NCBI GenBank assembly: GCA_040219295.1
Contig: JAVJST010000002.1
Coordinates: 1 to 64,000, forward strand
Origin: JAVJST01 sp040219295
GTDB taxonomy: Bacteria; Pseudomonadota; Alphaproteobacteria; Rhodospirillales; Casp-alpha2
Direction: 5' to 3'
Length of the DNA: 64,000 bases
In this document: piece after piece, positions 33,566 to 41,930 of the stretch
Position numbering within the stretch: the first letter of the stretch is position 1
How the letters are laid out: every line of letters starts with the position of its first letter
Position numbers and translations under genes: made by a program
Notes under the pieces: generated by a model
Database searches by the model: none
The model's input: only the letters and a program-made list of their open reading frames with translations
Told to the model about the DNA's origin: nothing

Positions 33566-35491
33566 ATGGCCAAGAATATTAACTTTGAAGTCCAGATCAT
33601 GCAGGGCGGGCGGTGGACAATCCACGCTCGTTTTCCGGGTTCGCAGCGCGATCAGGCCATTGAAGAGGGAAAGCAGCTCGATCAATCGAAGATCGGCGGC
33701 GGCGTGCGCGTCATTCGCGACGTCTACGATAGTGAAACCGGAACCAGCAGCGAGTACACGGTCTACAAGTCCTCCGCACCCGGATCCGTTGTCACAGGTG
33801 GAAAGGACTTTGCCTCATCTGGAGGAGGCGGCGGCGACAGCGCCGGCTACGACGACGACGATGACGAAGATCTGCCCGATGACGACAGCTTTATCGATGA
33901 TCCGGATGAGAGAAGGCGGATCAAGAAGTTACGCAAGGAGCGTGACAAGGACGGCAGGGGACAGACGTCAATCACCGGCCTAATCGTCAAATTGCTCCTG
34001 ATCACGTTAGCTAGCACGGTTTTCGCGATCGCAGCGGTGTTTGGTTCAAACTATCTGATCGAAGGCGCCAATGTCTTCGGGGTGAGAATGCGCGGAGCGG
34101 CGCTCGAGAACTTCCTAATTTTGCTGTTTTTCATCGTCTTCATTACCACTGCCATCCTTTTGTCCAGTCAGGCCTTTAAGGGAAAGAAACTGAAGGAAAA
34201 GACGGCGAAATCGCGCCCCGCCCCGAAACCGGCTGCCGCGAAATCCGGCCGTCCGGCCGCGGCCAAAAGCCACGGGCACGCTGCACCGCCGGTGAAGGAC
34301 GAAGCGTCGGGCGGCAAAGTGTCCGTCGACGGCGACTCAATGGATGCGTTCCGGGCCGACGCGGCAAAGGGGGGTGGAGACGCCTCGTCCCTTGACGACC
34401 TGGCCGCCGACCTAGCCAGCGAGCTGTCCGCAGGACAGGACACCGGTGACGATGAGGTCTCACCTGACGCGGAGCCTGCGTCAGAAGCAGAACAGACTGC
34501 CGACACCGAGGACACGAAGGACGCCGATATCGGCGACGACATGCCCGGCAACGACGGAACCCCGACCGCGCTCAGCCCACAGGAGGAGAAGCAGAAATCC
34601 TACATGATGGACTTCATGAAGGAAGGTCTGGAAGGTGCCGGTCAGCAATCCCAATCGATGTCGAATTTCGACAAGTTCGGCGTCAGCCTATTCGTTGCCG
34701 GCGCGACGGAAGCACTCTGTCAGACACAGGAGTTAAGCGAGAAAGCGCGCGCCAAGATCATGGCGGACGGCGTCCAGACAATGGGGTTCAAGCGGTCGCA
34801 CGCCAGCTCATTCGCCGAGAAGTACGAGGAGTATCTGGTTCAGGACCCAACCTACATGCAGATGTTCCAGGCAGGCCGAAACGCAATGAACACATACTTC
34901 ACGGACCCAAGCCATGCCGGAAAACACCTCCAGTCAGCCTTGACGGAGTGGAACAAGCCAAAGAGAAAGGAGGCCGAAGCTGGCCCAGTCACGGTCTTGT
35001 TCACGGATATCGCGGGTTCGACGGCGATGACCCAAGCGCTCGGTGACGCCGGTGCGCAGCAGGTTGTGCGCGGTCACAACCGGGTCGTGCGCGAGGCGCT
35101 CAGTCAATGGTCCGGCAAGGAGGTAAAACACACGGGAGACGGCATTATGGCGTCGTTTGCGAAAACATCGGACAGTCTGGACGCGGCCATCCAAATGCAG
35201 CGCGAATGTGAGATTTTTCGCCAGCAGAATCCTGAACTACCGCTCCGCCTCAAAATCGGCATCAACGCGGGCGAACCGATCGCAGAAGACAACGATCTGT
35301 TCGGTTCCACCGTCCAGATGTCTGCCAGGATCGTCGATAAGGCCCAAGCGGACGAGATTTTCGTATCCGAGATCGTTCGCGGAATCTGTGCAGGAAAGAC
35401 CTATAAGTTCAAAAATCGCGGCACCTACCCGATGAAGGGCTTCGAAACGGACCCGACGCTCTACGAAGTTGTCTGGCGCGAGGACGAGTAA
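33566..35491 (+). CDS. Membrane-anchored class III adenylate/guanylate cyclase
   Basis: 641 residues. Order: an N-terminal domain of about 70 residues (NINFEVQIMQGGRWTIHARF), an acidic Asp-rich stretch (95-112), two membrane helices at about 137-163 and 179-201, a Lys/Ala/Pro-rich then acidic disordered linker (205-340), a helical segment (about 340-460), and the cyclase domain (about 474-641). Metal-binding aspartates Asp481 (FTDIAGST) and Asp525 (HTGDGIMASF) are present. The transition-state Asn/Arg motif reads VQMSARI (583-589), with Gln for Asn as in some alphaproteobacterial cyclases. Probably makes cAMP. The N-terminal domain may be the sensor. It stands alone, with rpmE upstream and the heat-shock gene downstream. 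Confidence 0.88.
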   Translation: MAKNINFEVQIMQGGRWTIHARFPGSQRDQAIEEGKQLDQSKIGGGVRVIRDVYDSETGTSSEYTVYKSSAPGSVVTGGKDFASSGGGGGDSAGYDDDDDEDLPDDDSFIDDPDERRRIKKLRKERDKDGRGQTSITGLIVKLLLITLASTVFAIAAVFGSNYLIEGANVFGVRMRGAALENFLILLFFIVFITTAILLSSQAFKGKKLKEKTAKSRPAPKPAAAKSGRPAAAKSHGHAAPPVKDEASGGKVSVDGDSMDAFRADAAKGGGDASSLDDLAADLASELSAGQDTGDDEVSPDAEPASEAEQTADTEDTKDADIGDDMPGNDGTPTALSPQEEKQKSYMMDFMKEGLEGAGQQSQSMSNFDKFGVSLFVAGATEALCQTQELSEKARAKIMADGVQTMGFKRSHASSFAEKYEEYLVQDPTYMQMFQAGRNAMNTYFTDPSHAGKHLQSALTEWNKPKRKEAEAGPVTVLFTDIAGSTAMTQALGDAGAQQVVRGHNRVVREALSQWSGKEVKHTGDGIMASFAKTSDSLDAAIQMQRECEIFRQQNPELPLRLKIGINAGEPIAEDNDLFGSTVQMSARIVDKAQADEIFVSEIVRGICAGKTYKFKNRGTYPMKGFETDPTLYEVVWREDE

Positions 35492-35559
35492 GTCTCGGCC
35501 AAAAATTTCTTCCAACACACTTGCATCCCGTGCGTCCCGGCATAACTCAGCCCAGACGA

Positions 35560-35686
35560 CGGTTTCGATGCCTGGAAAGGGTCGAGACCAGCGCCGCTAG
35601 ACCGGGTGCGTCGATTGTAAGGTTGAACACAGGCCAGATGGCGCACCCACAACCCATGTAGCTCTCGAATGGAGGATATGGCTATG
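35560..35686 (+). promoter_or_regulatory. ROSE-like RNA thermometer in hsp20 leader
   Basis: The leader ends AATGGAGGATATGGCTATG, nearly identical to the 3' end of ROSE elements before alphaproteobacterial small heat-shock genes. A hairpin can be drawn: TAGCT (35659-35663) with GGCTA (35680-35684), and CTC (35664-35666) with GAG (35672-35674), hiding both the GGAGG ribosome site and the start codon. Melting on heat shock would open translation. The 5' boundary is an estimate. A CTTGCAT at 35520 might be part of a sigma-32 promoter. Confidence 0.72.
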
Positions 35687-36151
35687 CGCACGATTGATAT
35701 GTCTCCCCTTTTCCGTCACACGGTTGGCTTTGACCGTATGCAGCGTCTGCTTGACGCCGCGATGCGTCATGACACAGGCGCTCAGGCCTACCCGCCTTAC
35801 AACATCGAGGCCCACGGCGAGAACGCCTACCGCATCTCGATGGCCGTCGCAGGTTTCTCGCCGGAGGAACTCTCCGTGACGGTGAAGGAACAATCGCTGA
35901 TCGTCACGGGTAATGCGGCGTCCCAGGACAGTGACGAGAACTACCTGCACCGCGGCATCGCGCGCCGTAACTTCGAGCGCCGTTTCGAACTCGCCGAAGG
36001 TGTCGAAGTATCCGGCAGCAGCCTCGTCAACGGCCTGCTGAACATCGACCTTGAACGGGTTGTCCCCGAAGAAAAGCAGCCGCGGACGATCGAAATCGCG
36101 ACGACCGACAAGTTGGCGACCAAGGTGATCGAGGATCAAAAAGCCGCCTGA
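35684..36151 (+). CDS. Small heat shock protein Hsp20/IbpA family
   Basis: 155 residues from ATG 35684, chosen because GGAGG lies 8 bases upstream; ATGs at 35669 and 35678 overlap that site. The N-terminal arm MRTIDMSPLFRHTVGFDRM is typical of bacterial IbpA-like proteins. The alpha-crystallin domain (about 35-125) includes YRISMAVAGFSPEELSVTVK and the conserved NGLLNIDLER (A-x-x-x-n-GvL-like). No clear C-terminal I-x-I; RTIEI may serve. ATP-independent holdase. Confidence 0.93.
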   Translation: MRTIDMSPLFRHTVGFDRMQRLLDAAMRHDTGAQAYPPYNIEAHGENAYRISMAVAGFSPEELSVTVKEQSLIVTGNAASQDSDENYLHRGIARRNFERRFELAEGVEVSGSSLVNGLLNIDLERVVPEEKQPRTIEIATTDKLATKVIEDQKAA

Positions 36152-36183
36152 CGCCTGAAACCTGACCTTGGGACAGATTGAAA

Positions 36184-36219
36184 ATGTTCGGGGGCCGCTT
36201 ACTGCAGCCCCCGGACATT
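36184..36219 (+). terminator. Hairpin downstream of hsp20
   Basis: ATGTTCGGGGGC (36184-36195) pairs with GCCCCCGGACAT at about 36207-36218, 32 bases past the heat-shock stop. There is no T-run on the plus strand, but TTTTC follows on the minus strand. It may terminate hsp20 inefficiently or protect the 3' end. Confidence 0.5.
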
Positions 36220-36344
36220 ACCTCAACCTGTCAAACTCGCCGTTTTTTGCAGCCGATTGTTCCCCCGGCTGGAAGGCATCTAAGCAACTAACCCGAAGCG
36301 GGTCAAGTGCCTCAAATTCAGAGGTTTGCAGGTGATTGTGGCAT

Positions 36345-36375
36345 CAAAAAGGCCGCCCCAAAAAGGCGGGGCGGC
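36345..36375 (-). terminator. Intrinsic terminator for the DUF1192 gene
   Basis: GCCGCCCC (36352-36359) pairs with GGGGCGGC (36368-36375), loop of eight. On the minus strand the stem is followed by CTTTTTG. It lies about 90 bases past the DUF1192 stop at 36467 and faces the hsp20 gene, so it insulates the convergent units. Confidence 0.8.
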
Positions 36376-36466
36376 GAGTTCAACAGGGAGGCGTCGAAGA
36401 GGATGGATTGTGCTACCATCCCGTCTTGACCCTACCATCTTCAAGGTTAACACGGCGTAAACGATA

Positions 36467-36649
36467 TTAAGACTTGAAGACATTCTCCGCGTCACCCCTG
36501 GCTGCCTCTTTAAGCGAGATCGCCTGCCTGACACGGGCAATTTCCTCCTCAAGTTCGGAAATGTACTCGTTCAGGGCATCAATCGACATTTCATCAAGAA
36601 CGGGTTTGTCGGGTATCACCCGGATGGGTTCCAACTCGTCGATAGCCAT
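36467..36649 (-). CDS. Small DUF1192 protein
   Basis: 60 residues, MAIDELEPIRVIPDKPVLDE then a helix ISELEEEIARVRQAISLKEA, the standard DUF1192 pattern of small acidic alphaproteobacterial proteins. Function unknown. It is divergent from the DUF1013 gene across a 206-base gap and followed by an intrinsic terminator, so it is monocistronic. Confidence 0.85.
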   Translation of the reverse strand: MAIDELEPIRVIPDKPVLDEMSIDALNEYISELEEEIARVRQAISLKEAARGDAENVFKS

Positions 36650-36763
36650 GATCGATCATCCTCCTCAACCTGAAGACGTGAGAACCACAGTCTAACGGGC
36701 AAACCACCCGGCGCAATGCCGTTACGGGCGGCACCGAGGCGAGGGTTTGTCCGCAACTTCCCT

Positions 36764-36790
36764 TTGACGACCGGCTGCATGGTGTATAAA
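36764..36790 (+). promoter_or_regulatory. Promoter-like sequence upstream of the DUF1013 gene
   Basis: TTGACG (36764-36769) and TATAAA (36785-36790) with a 15-base spacer, 65 bases before the start at 36856. Both boxes are good, but the spacer is short. Confidence 0.4.
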
Positions 36791-36855
36791 CAGTCCGCAA
36801 TTGAGATACCCCGGTGCGCCGAGAAGCACCCATTTTCTAGGCAAGGATAAATGCG

Positions 36856-37533
36856 ATGGCGCGTCCTTTGATGCCAAAGGCCACGGCAGTCTGGTTGATC
36901 GACAATACCGGATTGACCTTCGATCAGATCTCCGAGTTCTGCGGGCTCCATATGCTTGAGGTACAGGCAATCGCCGATGGTGAGGTCGCTATCGGCATGC
37001 AGGGTCTGGATCCCGTCAAGGGCGGGGAGCTTGATGCCGCTGAGATCGAGCGCTGCGAGGCCGACCCGGCGGCCCGTCTGTCAATGACGAAGTCGGCGCA
37101 AGATCACGCAAAGCAGCAACGCAAGAAGGCCCGATATACCCCGGTCGCAAAACGACAGGATCGTCCGGATGCCATTGCCTGGCTTCTGAAGAATTATCCG
37201 GAGCTTAGTGACGGCCAGATCGGAAAGCTCGTTGGCACGACCAAACCGACGATCAATGCGGTCCGTGATCGGACACACTGGAACACACCGAACATCAAGC
37301 CGCAGAACCCTGTTGGCCTCGGGCTTTGTTCCGGCGCCAATCTGGAAAAGGCTATCGCCGTCGCCCGTGCGCGGGCCGGAACGGTTGCCGCTGCCGCACC
37401 AACCCAGCCGGAAGCCGCGCCTGAACAGCGGCCCACCGCCACTGTTCCGACCGGTGACGTCGATTTAGAAAATGTGTTCGGCCCCTCCTCGGTACCGGAT
37501 GGCAACTCAGAATCCGATCAGAAGGACGGTTAA
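36856..37533 (+). CDS. DUF1013 protein, putative transcription regulator
   Basis: 225 residues. It begins MARPLMPKATAVWLIDNTGL. Two helix-turn-helix-like segments are visible: LTFDQISEFCGLHMLEVQAI (about 19-38) and LSDGQIGKLVGTTKPTINAV (about 116-135). The region RTHWNTPNIKPQNPVGLGLC is the family hallmark. The C-terminal 60 residues are Ala/Pro/Glu-rich and likely disordered. The family is almost restricted to alphaproteobacteria and has been tied to cell-cycle transcription there. Target genes cannot be read from the sequence. Confidence 0.88.
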   Translation: MARPLMPKATAVWLIDNTGLTFDQISEFCGLHMLEVQAIADGEVAIGMQGLDPVKGGELDAAEIERCEADPAARLSMTKSAQDHAKQQRKKARYTPVAKRQDRPDAIAWLLKNYPELSDGQIGKLVGTTKPTINAVRDRTHWNTPNIKPQNPVGLGLCSGANLEKAIAVARARAGTVAAAAPTQPEAAPEQRPTATVPTGDVDLENVFGPSSVPDGNSESDQKDG

Positions 37534-37557
37534 TCGGAGGCCCATCAACTGACGGGC

Positions 37558-38322
37558 TTACTCCGCTACGGGCACCGTGTAATTGAGACCAAGCCGACCA
37601 CCGTCGGCATATATGCACTCGCCGGTGATGTAGCTTGAGTCGTCACTCGCTAGAAATGCCGCAATTGCAGCGATTTCGGACGGCTCGCCGCCGCGGCCCA
37701 TCGGCGTGCGCGACATAACCTTCCGCATTGCGGTTTCATCGGCGAGCAGCGTTCGCGCCAGGTCTGTCATGATCGTTCCTGGTCCGATTGCGTTGACGCG
37801 GATGTTCTTGTCAGCAAGAGCAATCGCCAGGGTCTTGGTCATCTGGTTCACTCCGCCCTTGCAGACGACGTAGGGCAGAATGTTCGGTACCGACAGAACC
37901 GCTTGAACAGATGACATGTTGATTATTACACCGCCGCCATGCTCCGCCATGTAGCGGGCGGCCGACTGAGCGCACAAGAAGTACCCCTTCAGATTGACCC
38001 GGACCGTACGGTCGAAGTCTTCCTCGTCGAGGTCGAGTACATCCGCAACGTGCAAGATTGCGGCGTTGTTGATCAGGGCGTCGAGACGACCGAATGCGTC
38101 AACAGTAGCAGTTATCATGGCATCGACTGACGCCTTATCACCCGTATCAACCTTCCGGGACCTTACGTCGGCACCCGACTGAGACAACCATTTCGCGGTT
38201 TCGGCCGCCTTCTCGGCATCGATGTCGGCGATCATCACCTGCCAACCATCATTCGCGAATCGCTCCGCGCAGGCCGAACCGATCCCACCGGCCGCTCCCG
38301 TTATGGCCACGGCCTTGGTCAT
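37558..38322 (-). CDS. SDR family oxidoreductase
   Basis: 254 residues, classical short-chain dehydrogenase. The cofactor motif TGAAGGIG (8-15) is followed by an Asp at the end of beta 2 (IADIDAEK), favouring NAD. The catalytic set is Asn in INNAAIL, Ser in NMSSVQ and YVVCK. It resembles 3-hydroxyacyl or sugar-alcohol dehydrogenases. Its ATG overlaps the propionyl-CoA synthetase stop by four bases, so a role in propionate or hydroxyacid catabolism is plausible. Confidence 0.87.
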   Translation of the reverse strand: MTKAVAITGAAGGIGSACAERFANDGWQVMIADIDAEKAAETAKWLSQSGADVRSRKVDTGDKASVDAMITATVDAFGRLDALINNAAILHVADVLDLDEEDFDRTVRVNLKGYFLCAQSAARYMAEHGGGVIINMSSVQAVLSVPNILPYVVCKGGVNQMTKTLAIALADKNIRVNAIGPGTIMTDLARTLLADETAMRKVMSRTPMGRGGEPSEIAAIAAFLASDDSSYITGECIYADGGRLGLNYTVPVAE

Positions 38323-40226
38323 GATCGCGCCTTTGCGTATCCGATCCGCTCAAGCGCACCCTCGATCTCCCCGAGAATGGCCGGATCGTCGATGGTAGCC
38401 GGCATCTTGTATTCCACGTTGTCCGCAATCTTCTGCATGGTACCGCGCAATATTTTTCCTGATCGAGTCTTTGGCAATCGCGTCACAACGACTGCCGTCT
38501 TGAATGCCGCGACCGGCCCGATCTTGTCGCGAACCAACTTGACGGTTTCCGCGACGATCTCCGATTCGGGTCGTTCGACACCTGCGTTCAACACCATGAA
38601 ACCAACCGGCAACTGGCCTTTCAGGTCGTCGGCAACGCCGATGACCGCGCATTCCGCAACATCCGGATGGGAGGCGACGACTTCCTCCATGCCACCCGTC
38701 GACAGCCGGTGCCCGGCGACGTTGATGATGTCATCGGTCCGCGACATGATATAGAGGTAACCTTCTTCGTCCTTGTATCCGGCGTCAGCTGTCTTGTAGT
38801 AGCCCGGATACTCCGACATGTAAGTCTCGACGAACTTGTCGTCGGCGTTCCACAACGTCGGCAGACTGGATGGCGCCATTGGCAGCTTGACGCAGATCGC
38901 GCCAATTTTGCCGTCCGGAACTTCGTGACATCCGTCATCCAGAATCCGGACATCCCATCCCGGCACAGCCTTCGTCGGCGATCCCGGTTTGACCGGGAAC
39001 TGGTGCAGGCCGACGCAGTTCGCGGCAATCGCCCATCCGGTCTCGGTCTGCCACCAGTGATCGATCACAGGGACGCCGAGCTTTTCACCCGCCCACGCCA
39101 AAGTATCGGGATCTGTCCGCTCTCCGGCAAGAAATAGGTACCTTAGTGAGCCGATGTCGTAGTTGCCGATCAGCGAGCCGGTCGGGTCTTGCTGCTTGAT
39201 CGCGCGAAACGCCGTCGGCGCCGTGAACAGCACCCTGACCTTGTGGTCTTGGATAACGCGCCAAAACGCGCCGGCGTCCGGCGTTCCGACGGGTTTCCCC
39301 TCGAACATCACGGTCGTGCAACCGTAAAGCAGCGGTCCATAGACGATGTAGGAGTGACCGACGACCCAACCCACGTCAGAAGCCGCCCAATAGATGTCGC
39401 CGGGCTCGCAATCGTAGATGTTCCTCATTGACCAGGTCAGCGCAACCATATGACCGCCATTGTCGCGGACCACGCCCTTGGGGCGCCCCGTGCTGCCTGA
39501 CGTATAGAGTATGTAAAGTGGGTCGGTTGCCGCGACTGGGACGCAGTCCACTGGTGAGCTCTCAGCGACAGCTTCGTCCCAGTCGACGTCGCGACCCTCG
39601 ATCAGGTCAGCATTGGCCTCGGGGCGTTGTAAAATGATGCAGTGTTTGGGCTTGTGTTGCGCAAGCTCGATGGCCTGATCGAGCAACGGCTTGTACTCTA
39701 TGGTGCGGGCCCCCTCGATGCCGCAGGAAGCAGAAATCACGCAATCGGCGGTCGCGTCGTCGATCCGCACGGCCAGTTCGTTGGCCGCGAATCCGCCAAA
39801 GACCACACAGTGGATGGCGCCAAGCCGGGCGCAGGCGAGCATAGCGATGACGGCCTCGGGCACCATCGGCATGTAGATGATTACTCGGTCACCCTTCGAC
39901 ACGCCTCGTGCTGCCAGGACGCCGGCGAACGAAGCCGTTGAATCCAGAAGTTTTTTGTAGGTTATTCGGCGAACCTTGCCGCCGGTGACCGGACTGTCGT
40001 GAATGATCGCGGTCTGATCTCCACGCCCGGATTGCACATGCCTGTCCAGGGCGTTGTAGCAGGTGTTGCAGACCGCACCGTCAAACCAACTGTAGTGTGG
40101 CGGATTGTCATCATTGAGAACCCGAACCGGCTTGGTGAACCAGTCGATCGATTCGGCCGCGTCACCCCAGAATCCGGCTGGATCCGCGAGCGAGCGCGCA
40201 TAAGCGTCGTCGTAGGCGTTTCCCAT
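38319..40226 (-). CDS. prpE: Propionyl-CoA synthetase-type acyl-CoA ligase
   Basis: 635 residues, ANL superfamily of the acetyl/propionyl-CoA synthetase branch. The N-terminal ACAS segment AYARSLADPAGFWGDAAESI is followed by the P-loop YTSGSTGRPKGV near 237-248, the A8 hinge and the C-terminal lysine motif LPKTRSGKILRGTM (near 598-611). ADP/ATP motif DHWWQTETGW. PrpE fits better than Acs by length and motifs such as DNPPHYSWFDGAVCN. Acts in the cytoplasm on propionate or acetate. First gene of a two-gene unit with the SDR. Confidence 0.88.
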   Translation of the reverse strand: MGNAYDDAYARSLADPAGFWGDAAESIDWFTKPVRVLNDDNPPHYSWFDGAVCNTCYNALDRHVQSGRGDQTAIIHDSPVTGGKVRRITYKKLLDSTASFAGVLAARGVSKGDRVIIYMPMVPEAVIAMLACARLGAIHCVVFGGFAANELAVRIDDATADCVISASCGIEGARTIEYKPLLDQAIELAQHKPKHCIILQRPEANADLIEGRDVDWDEAVAESSPVDCVPVAATDPLYILYTSGSTGRPKGVVRDNGGHMVALTWSMRNIYDCEPGDIYWAASDVGWVVGHSYIVYGPLLYGCTTVMFEGKPVGTPDAGAFWRVIQDHKVRVLFTAPTAFRAIKQQDPTGSLIGNYDIGSLRYLFLAGERTDPDTLAWAGEKLGVPVIDHWWQTETGWAIAANCVGLHQFPVKPGSPTKAVPGWDVRILDDGCHEVPDGKIGAICVKLPMAPSSLPTLWNADDKFVETYMSEYPGYYKTADAGYKDEEGYLYIMSRTDDIINVAGHRLSTGGMEEVVASHPDVAECAVIGVADDLKGQLPVGFMVLNAGVERPESEIVAETVKLVRDKIGPVAAFKTAVVVTRLPKTRSGKILRGTMQKIADNVEYKMPATIDDPAILGEIEGALERIGYAKARS

Positions 40227-40441
40227 GTCATTGTCCTCCCCAGATCAGCGCCAATCAGCCGGCCCACTCGCTTTTTCCAGCAACTCGAGCATTATGCGCC
40301 TGCGGTATCAACCTGCAACCGCATGCGACACATTGAAAAAATCGGTTCTGATTAAACAACGAGGGCATTGCTCGCGCTATTGTCAGCGCGCAAAACAAGG
40401 ATCTCTAAAGCGGCGGGAGGAACCCCGCAATCAATGATTCG

Positions 40442-40606
40442 CTAGTGAATCAAGCCCTCGATTTGATCCTTGATCCTGAGTTTCTGCTTCTTCAGTTCGG
40501 CTACCACTAAGTCATCCGGGTGAGGTCGATTGCTTTCGGCGTCCAGTTCCATCTCGAGAGCTTCGTGCCTTGCGCGCAGCGCCTCAATCCTCTCCTCCTG
40601 ACTCAT
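40442..40606 (-). CDS. Small DUF465 protein
   Basis: 54 residues, start MSQEERIEALRARHEALEME, end DDLVVAELKKQKLRIKDQIE then GLIH. This is the YdcH/DUF465 helical-hairpin pattern with the conserved LKKxKLxxKDxI. AGGAG lies 10 bases before the ATG. Function unknown. A second DUF465 gene is divergent at 40797. Confidence 0.82.
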   Translation of the reverse strand: MSQEERIEALRARHEALEMELDAESNRPHPDDLVVAELKKQKLRIKDQIEGLIH

Positions 40607-40796
40607 GGTCGGTTCTCCTTTTCGATTACACCTCTGTCAATATATTGTACGGCCTCCGAACGGGGCCTTACGCATTGTAGCCTATGAACAATACAGCATC
40701 CGGCGGGCCGAATCTATCGGACCGCTTTCCTACCTGATTTTGGTCATGGGAAAACTCCGACATCTGGTAAGATGACCGAGTCACATAGCCTCCGGT

Positions 40797-41003
40797 ATGC
40801 AAATGGACGACGAAGAAGCACTCCGCACCCGGCTCACGGAACTCAAGAACGAACATCGCGAACTCGACGAGTTGATCGACGAACTCGGCAGCCGCGGCCC
40901 GTCCGATCAGATCAAGGTGCAACGCCTAAAGAAACGAAAGCTTCAGCTCAAGGACCAGATTGCGACGCTCGAAACGGCGTTGCTTCCGGACATCATCGCC
41001 TGA
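40797..41003 (+). CDS. Small DUF465 protein
   Basis: 68 residues, almost all helical: ALRTRLTELKNEHRELDELI then VQRLKKRKLQLKDQIATLE, the DUF465/YdcH hairpin. ATG 40797 or ATG 40803 could be the start; neither has a strong ribosome site. It is divergent from the DUF465 gene at 40442 and convergent with the degenerate GGDEF gene. Confidence 0.8.
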   Translation: MQMDDEEALRTRLTELKNEHRELDELIDELGSRGPSDQIKVQRLKKRKLQLKDQIATLETALLPDIIA

Positions 41004-41009
41004 ATGGTC

Positions 41010-41789
41010 TCAGGCCCTAGCCCGCCGCATCAAATGAGCGTCTGCTGCTGCCAACGCTGCGGCGAAAGTCGGATGGTCCATCAAAGAACAAACGCCGACA
41101 TCGACGAACAGTGCGTGGGAGCCGCCGTTAATCATTGCCGGCGCATCTGCAAACGCCTGGGTGATCTGCCCGGCGACCGCGACCGGCGAGAGCTCGCCAT
41201 CGCCGATATCACCACCAAATACGATGATTCCAAGGTCGTCGCCGCCGAGACATCCGTAGATGGCATTATCTCCAAAGCACGATTTCAGCGTTTCACAGGC
41301 CGCCGTCATGGCCTGATCGTATGCCGACCGCCCCAGCCGGCGTCTCAAATCGTGGGCATTCCGGACCGATACACAGACGAAAAGAGGCGATGCCGTAAGA
41401 TCGTCGCTCTGCGTCCTCAACCGGGCACCTACACGGGTAACCTCGTGTTCAAGACCGTTCCTATTCAGCACTGGAAGGTAAGTATGCCGGTCGAGTTGAG
41501 CGCGCAGCGCCGCTTCCCGCTCGCGGGATCGCTCAAGATCGACCCGCATGGGCTCCAAACGGCCGGCAAGAGCCTCCAGAGCGGCCTGCACCTCCGGTGT
41601 GACCGACGCGCTCAACGAGCCCTCGAAGGCGACCGCGTCCTCATCGGCCCACGGGTCCTCGTGCGTGAGTTCTTCTTCCTGGCTCTCCTCTCCGTCATCG
41701 TCGTGCCTCGCCTGGCGGTCCTTGCGCGGATCACGCTTCGCGACGGGAGCGATGGATTCTGAGCGATTGACGTCCATGGCGGCCGGCAT
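41010..41789 (-). CDS. GGDEF-like protein, probably catalytically inactive
   Basis: 259 residues from ATG 41789, with GAGGA eight bases upstream; ATG 41777 is an alternative. Acidic N-terminus (EESQEEELTHEDPWADEDA), a short coiled-coil (LERSREREAALRAQL), then a GGDEF-fold domain from about 105. YLPVLNRNGLEHEV matches the usual LTGLxNR element, and the signature site reads LGGDDLGIIVF in place of RxGGDEF. The first metal Asp element reads CVSVRNAHDLRRRLG, without the acidic residue. So it is unlikely to make c-di-GMP and may bind a nucleotide or a partner. It lies head-to-head with purE, 141 bases apart. Confidence 0.72.
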   Translation of the reverse strand: MPAAMDVNRSESIAPVAKRDPRKDRQARHDDDGEESQEEELTHEDPWADEDAVAFEGSLSASVTPEVQAALEALAGRLEPMRVDLERSREREAALRAQLDRHTYLPVLNRNGLEHEVTRVGARLRTQSDDLTASPLFVCVSVRNAHDLRRRLGRSAYDQAMTAACETLKSCFGDNAIYGCLGGDDLGIIVFGGDIGDGELSPVAVAGQITQAFADAPAMINGGSHALFVDVGVCSLMDHPTFAAALAAADAHLMRRARA

Positions 41790-41930
41790 CCTCGAAGTCC
41801 TCGGGTACTCTGAGGCTAACAAAAGATGGTTAACGAGCTCTAAATGCTCCCAACTGCGCATGATCTTGCGTCGCAATGATTGCCCCCTATAATGCCCGGC
41901 TTTCCAGCATTTTGTGGGAGCCCTCAGATT

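Noticed and set aside
40227..40441. Small gene between prpE and the DUF465 gene
   Set aside because: The 215-base gap has frames only on the plus strand, with Arg/Cys-rich composition and no ribosome site. I treat it as promoter and untranslated sequence.
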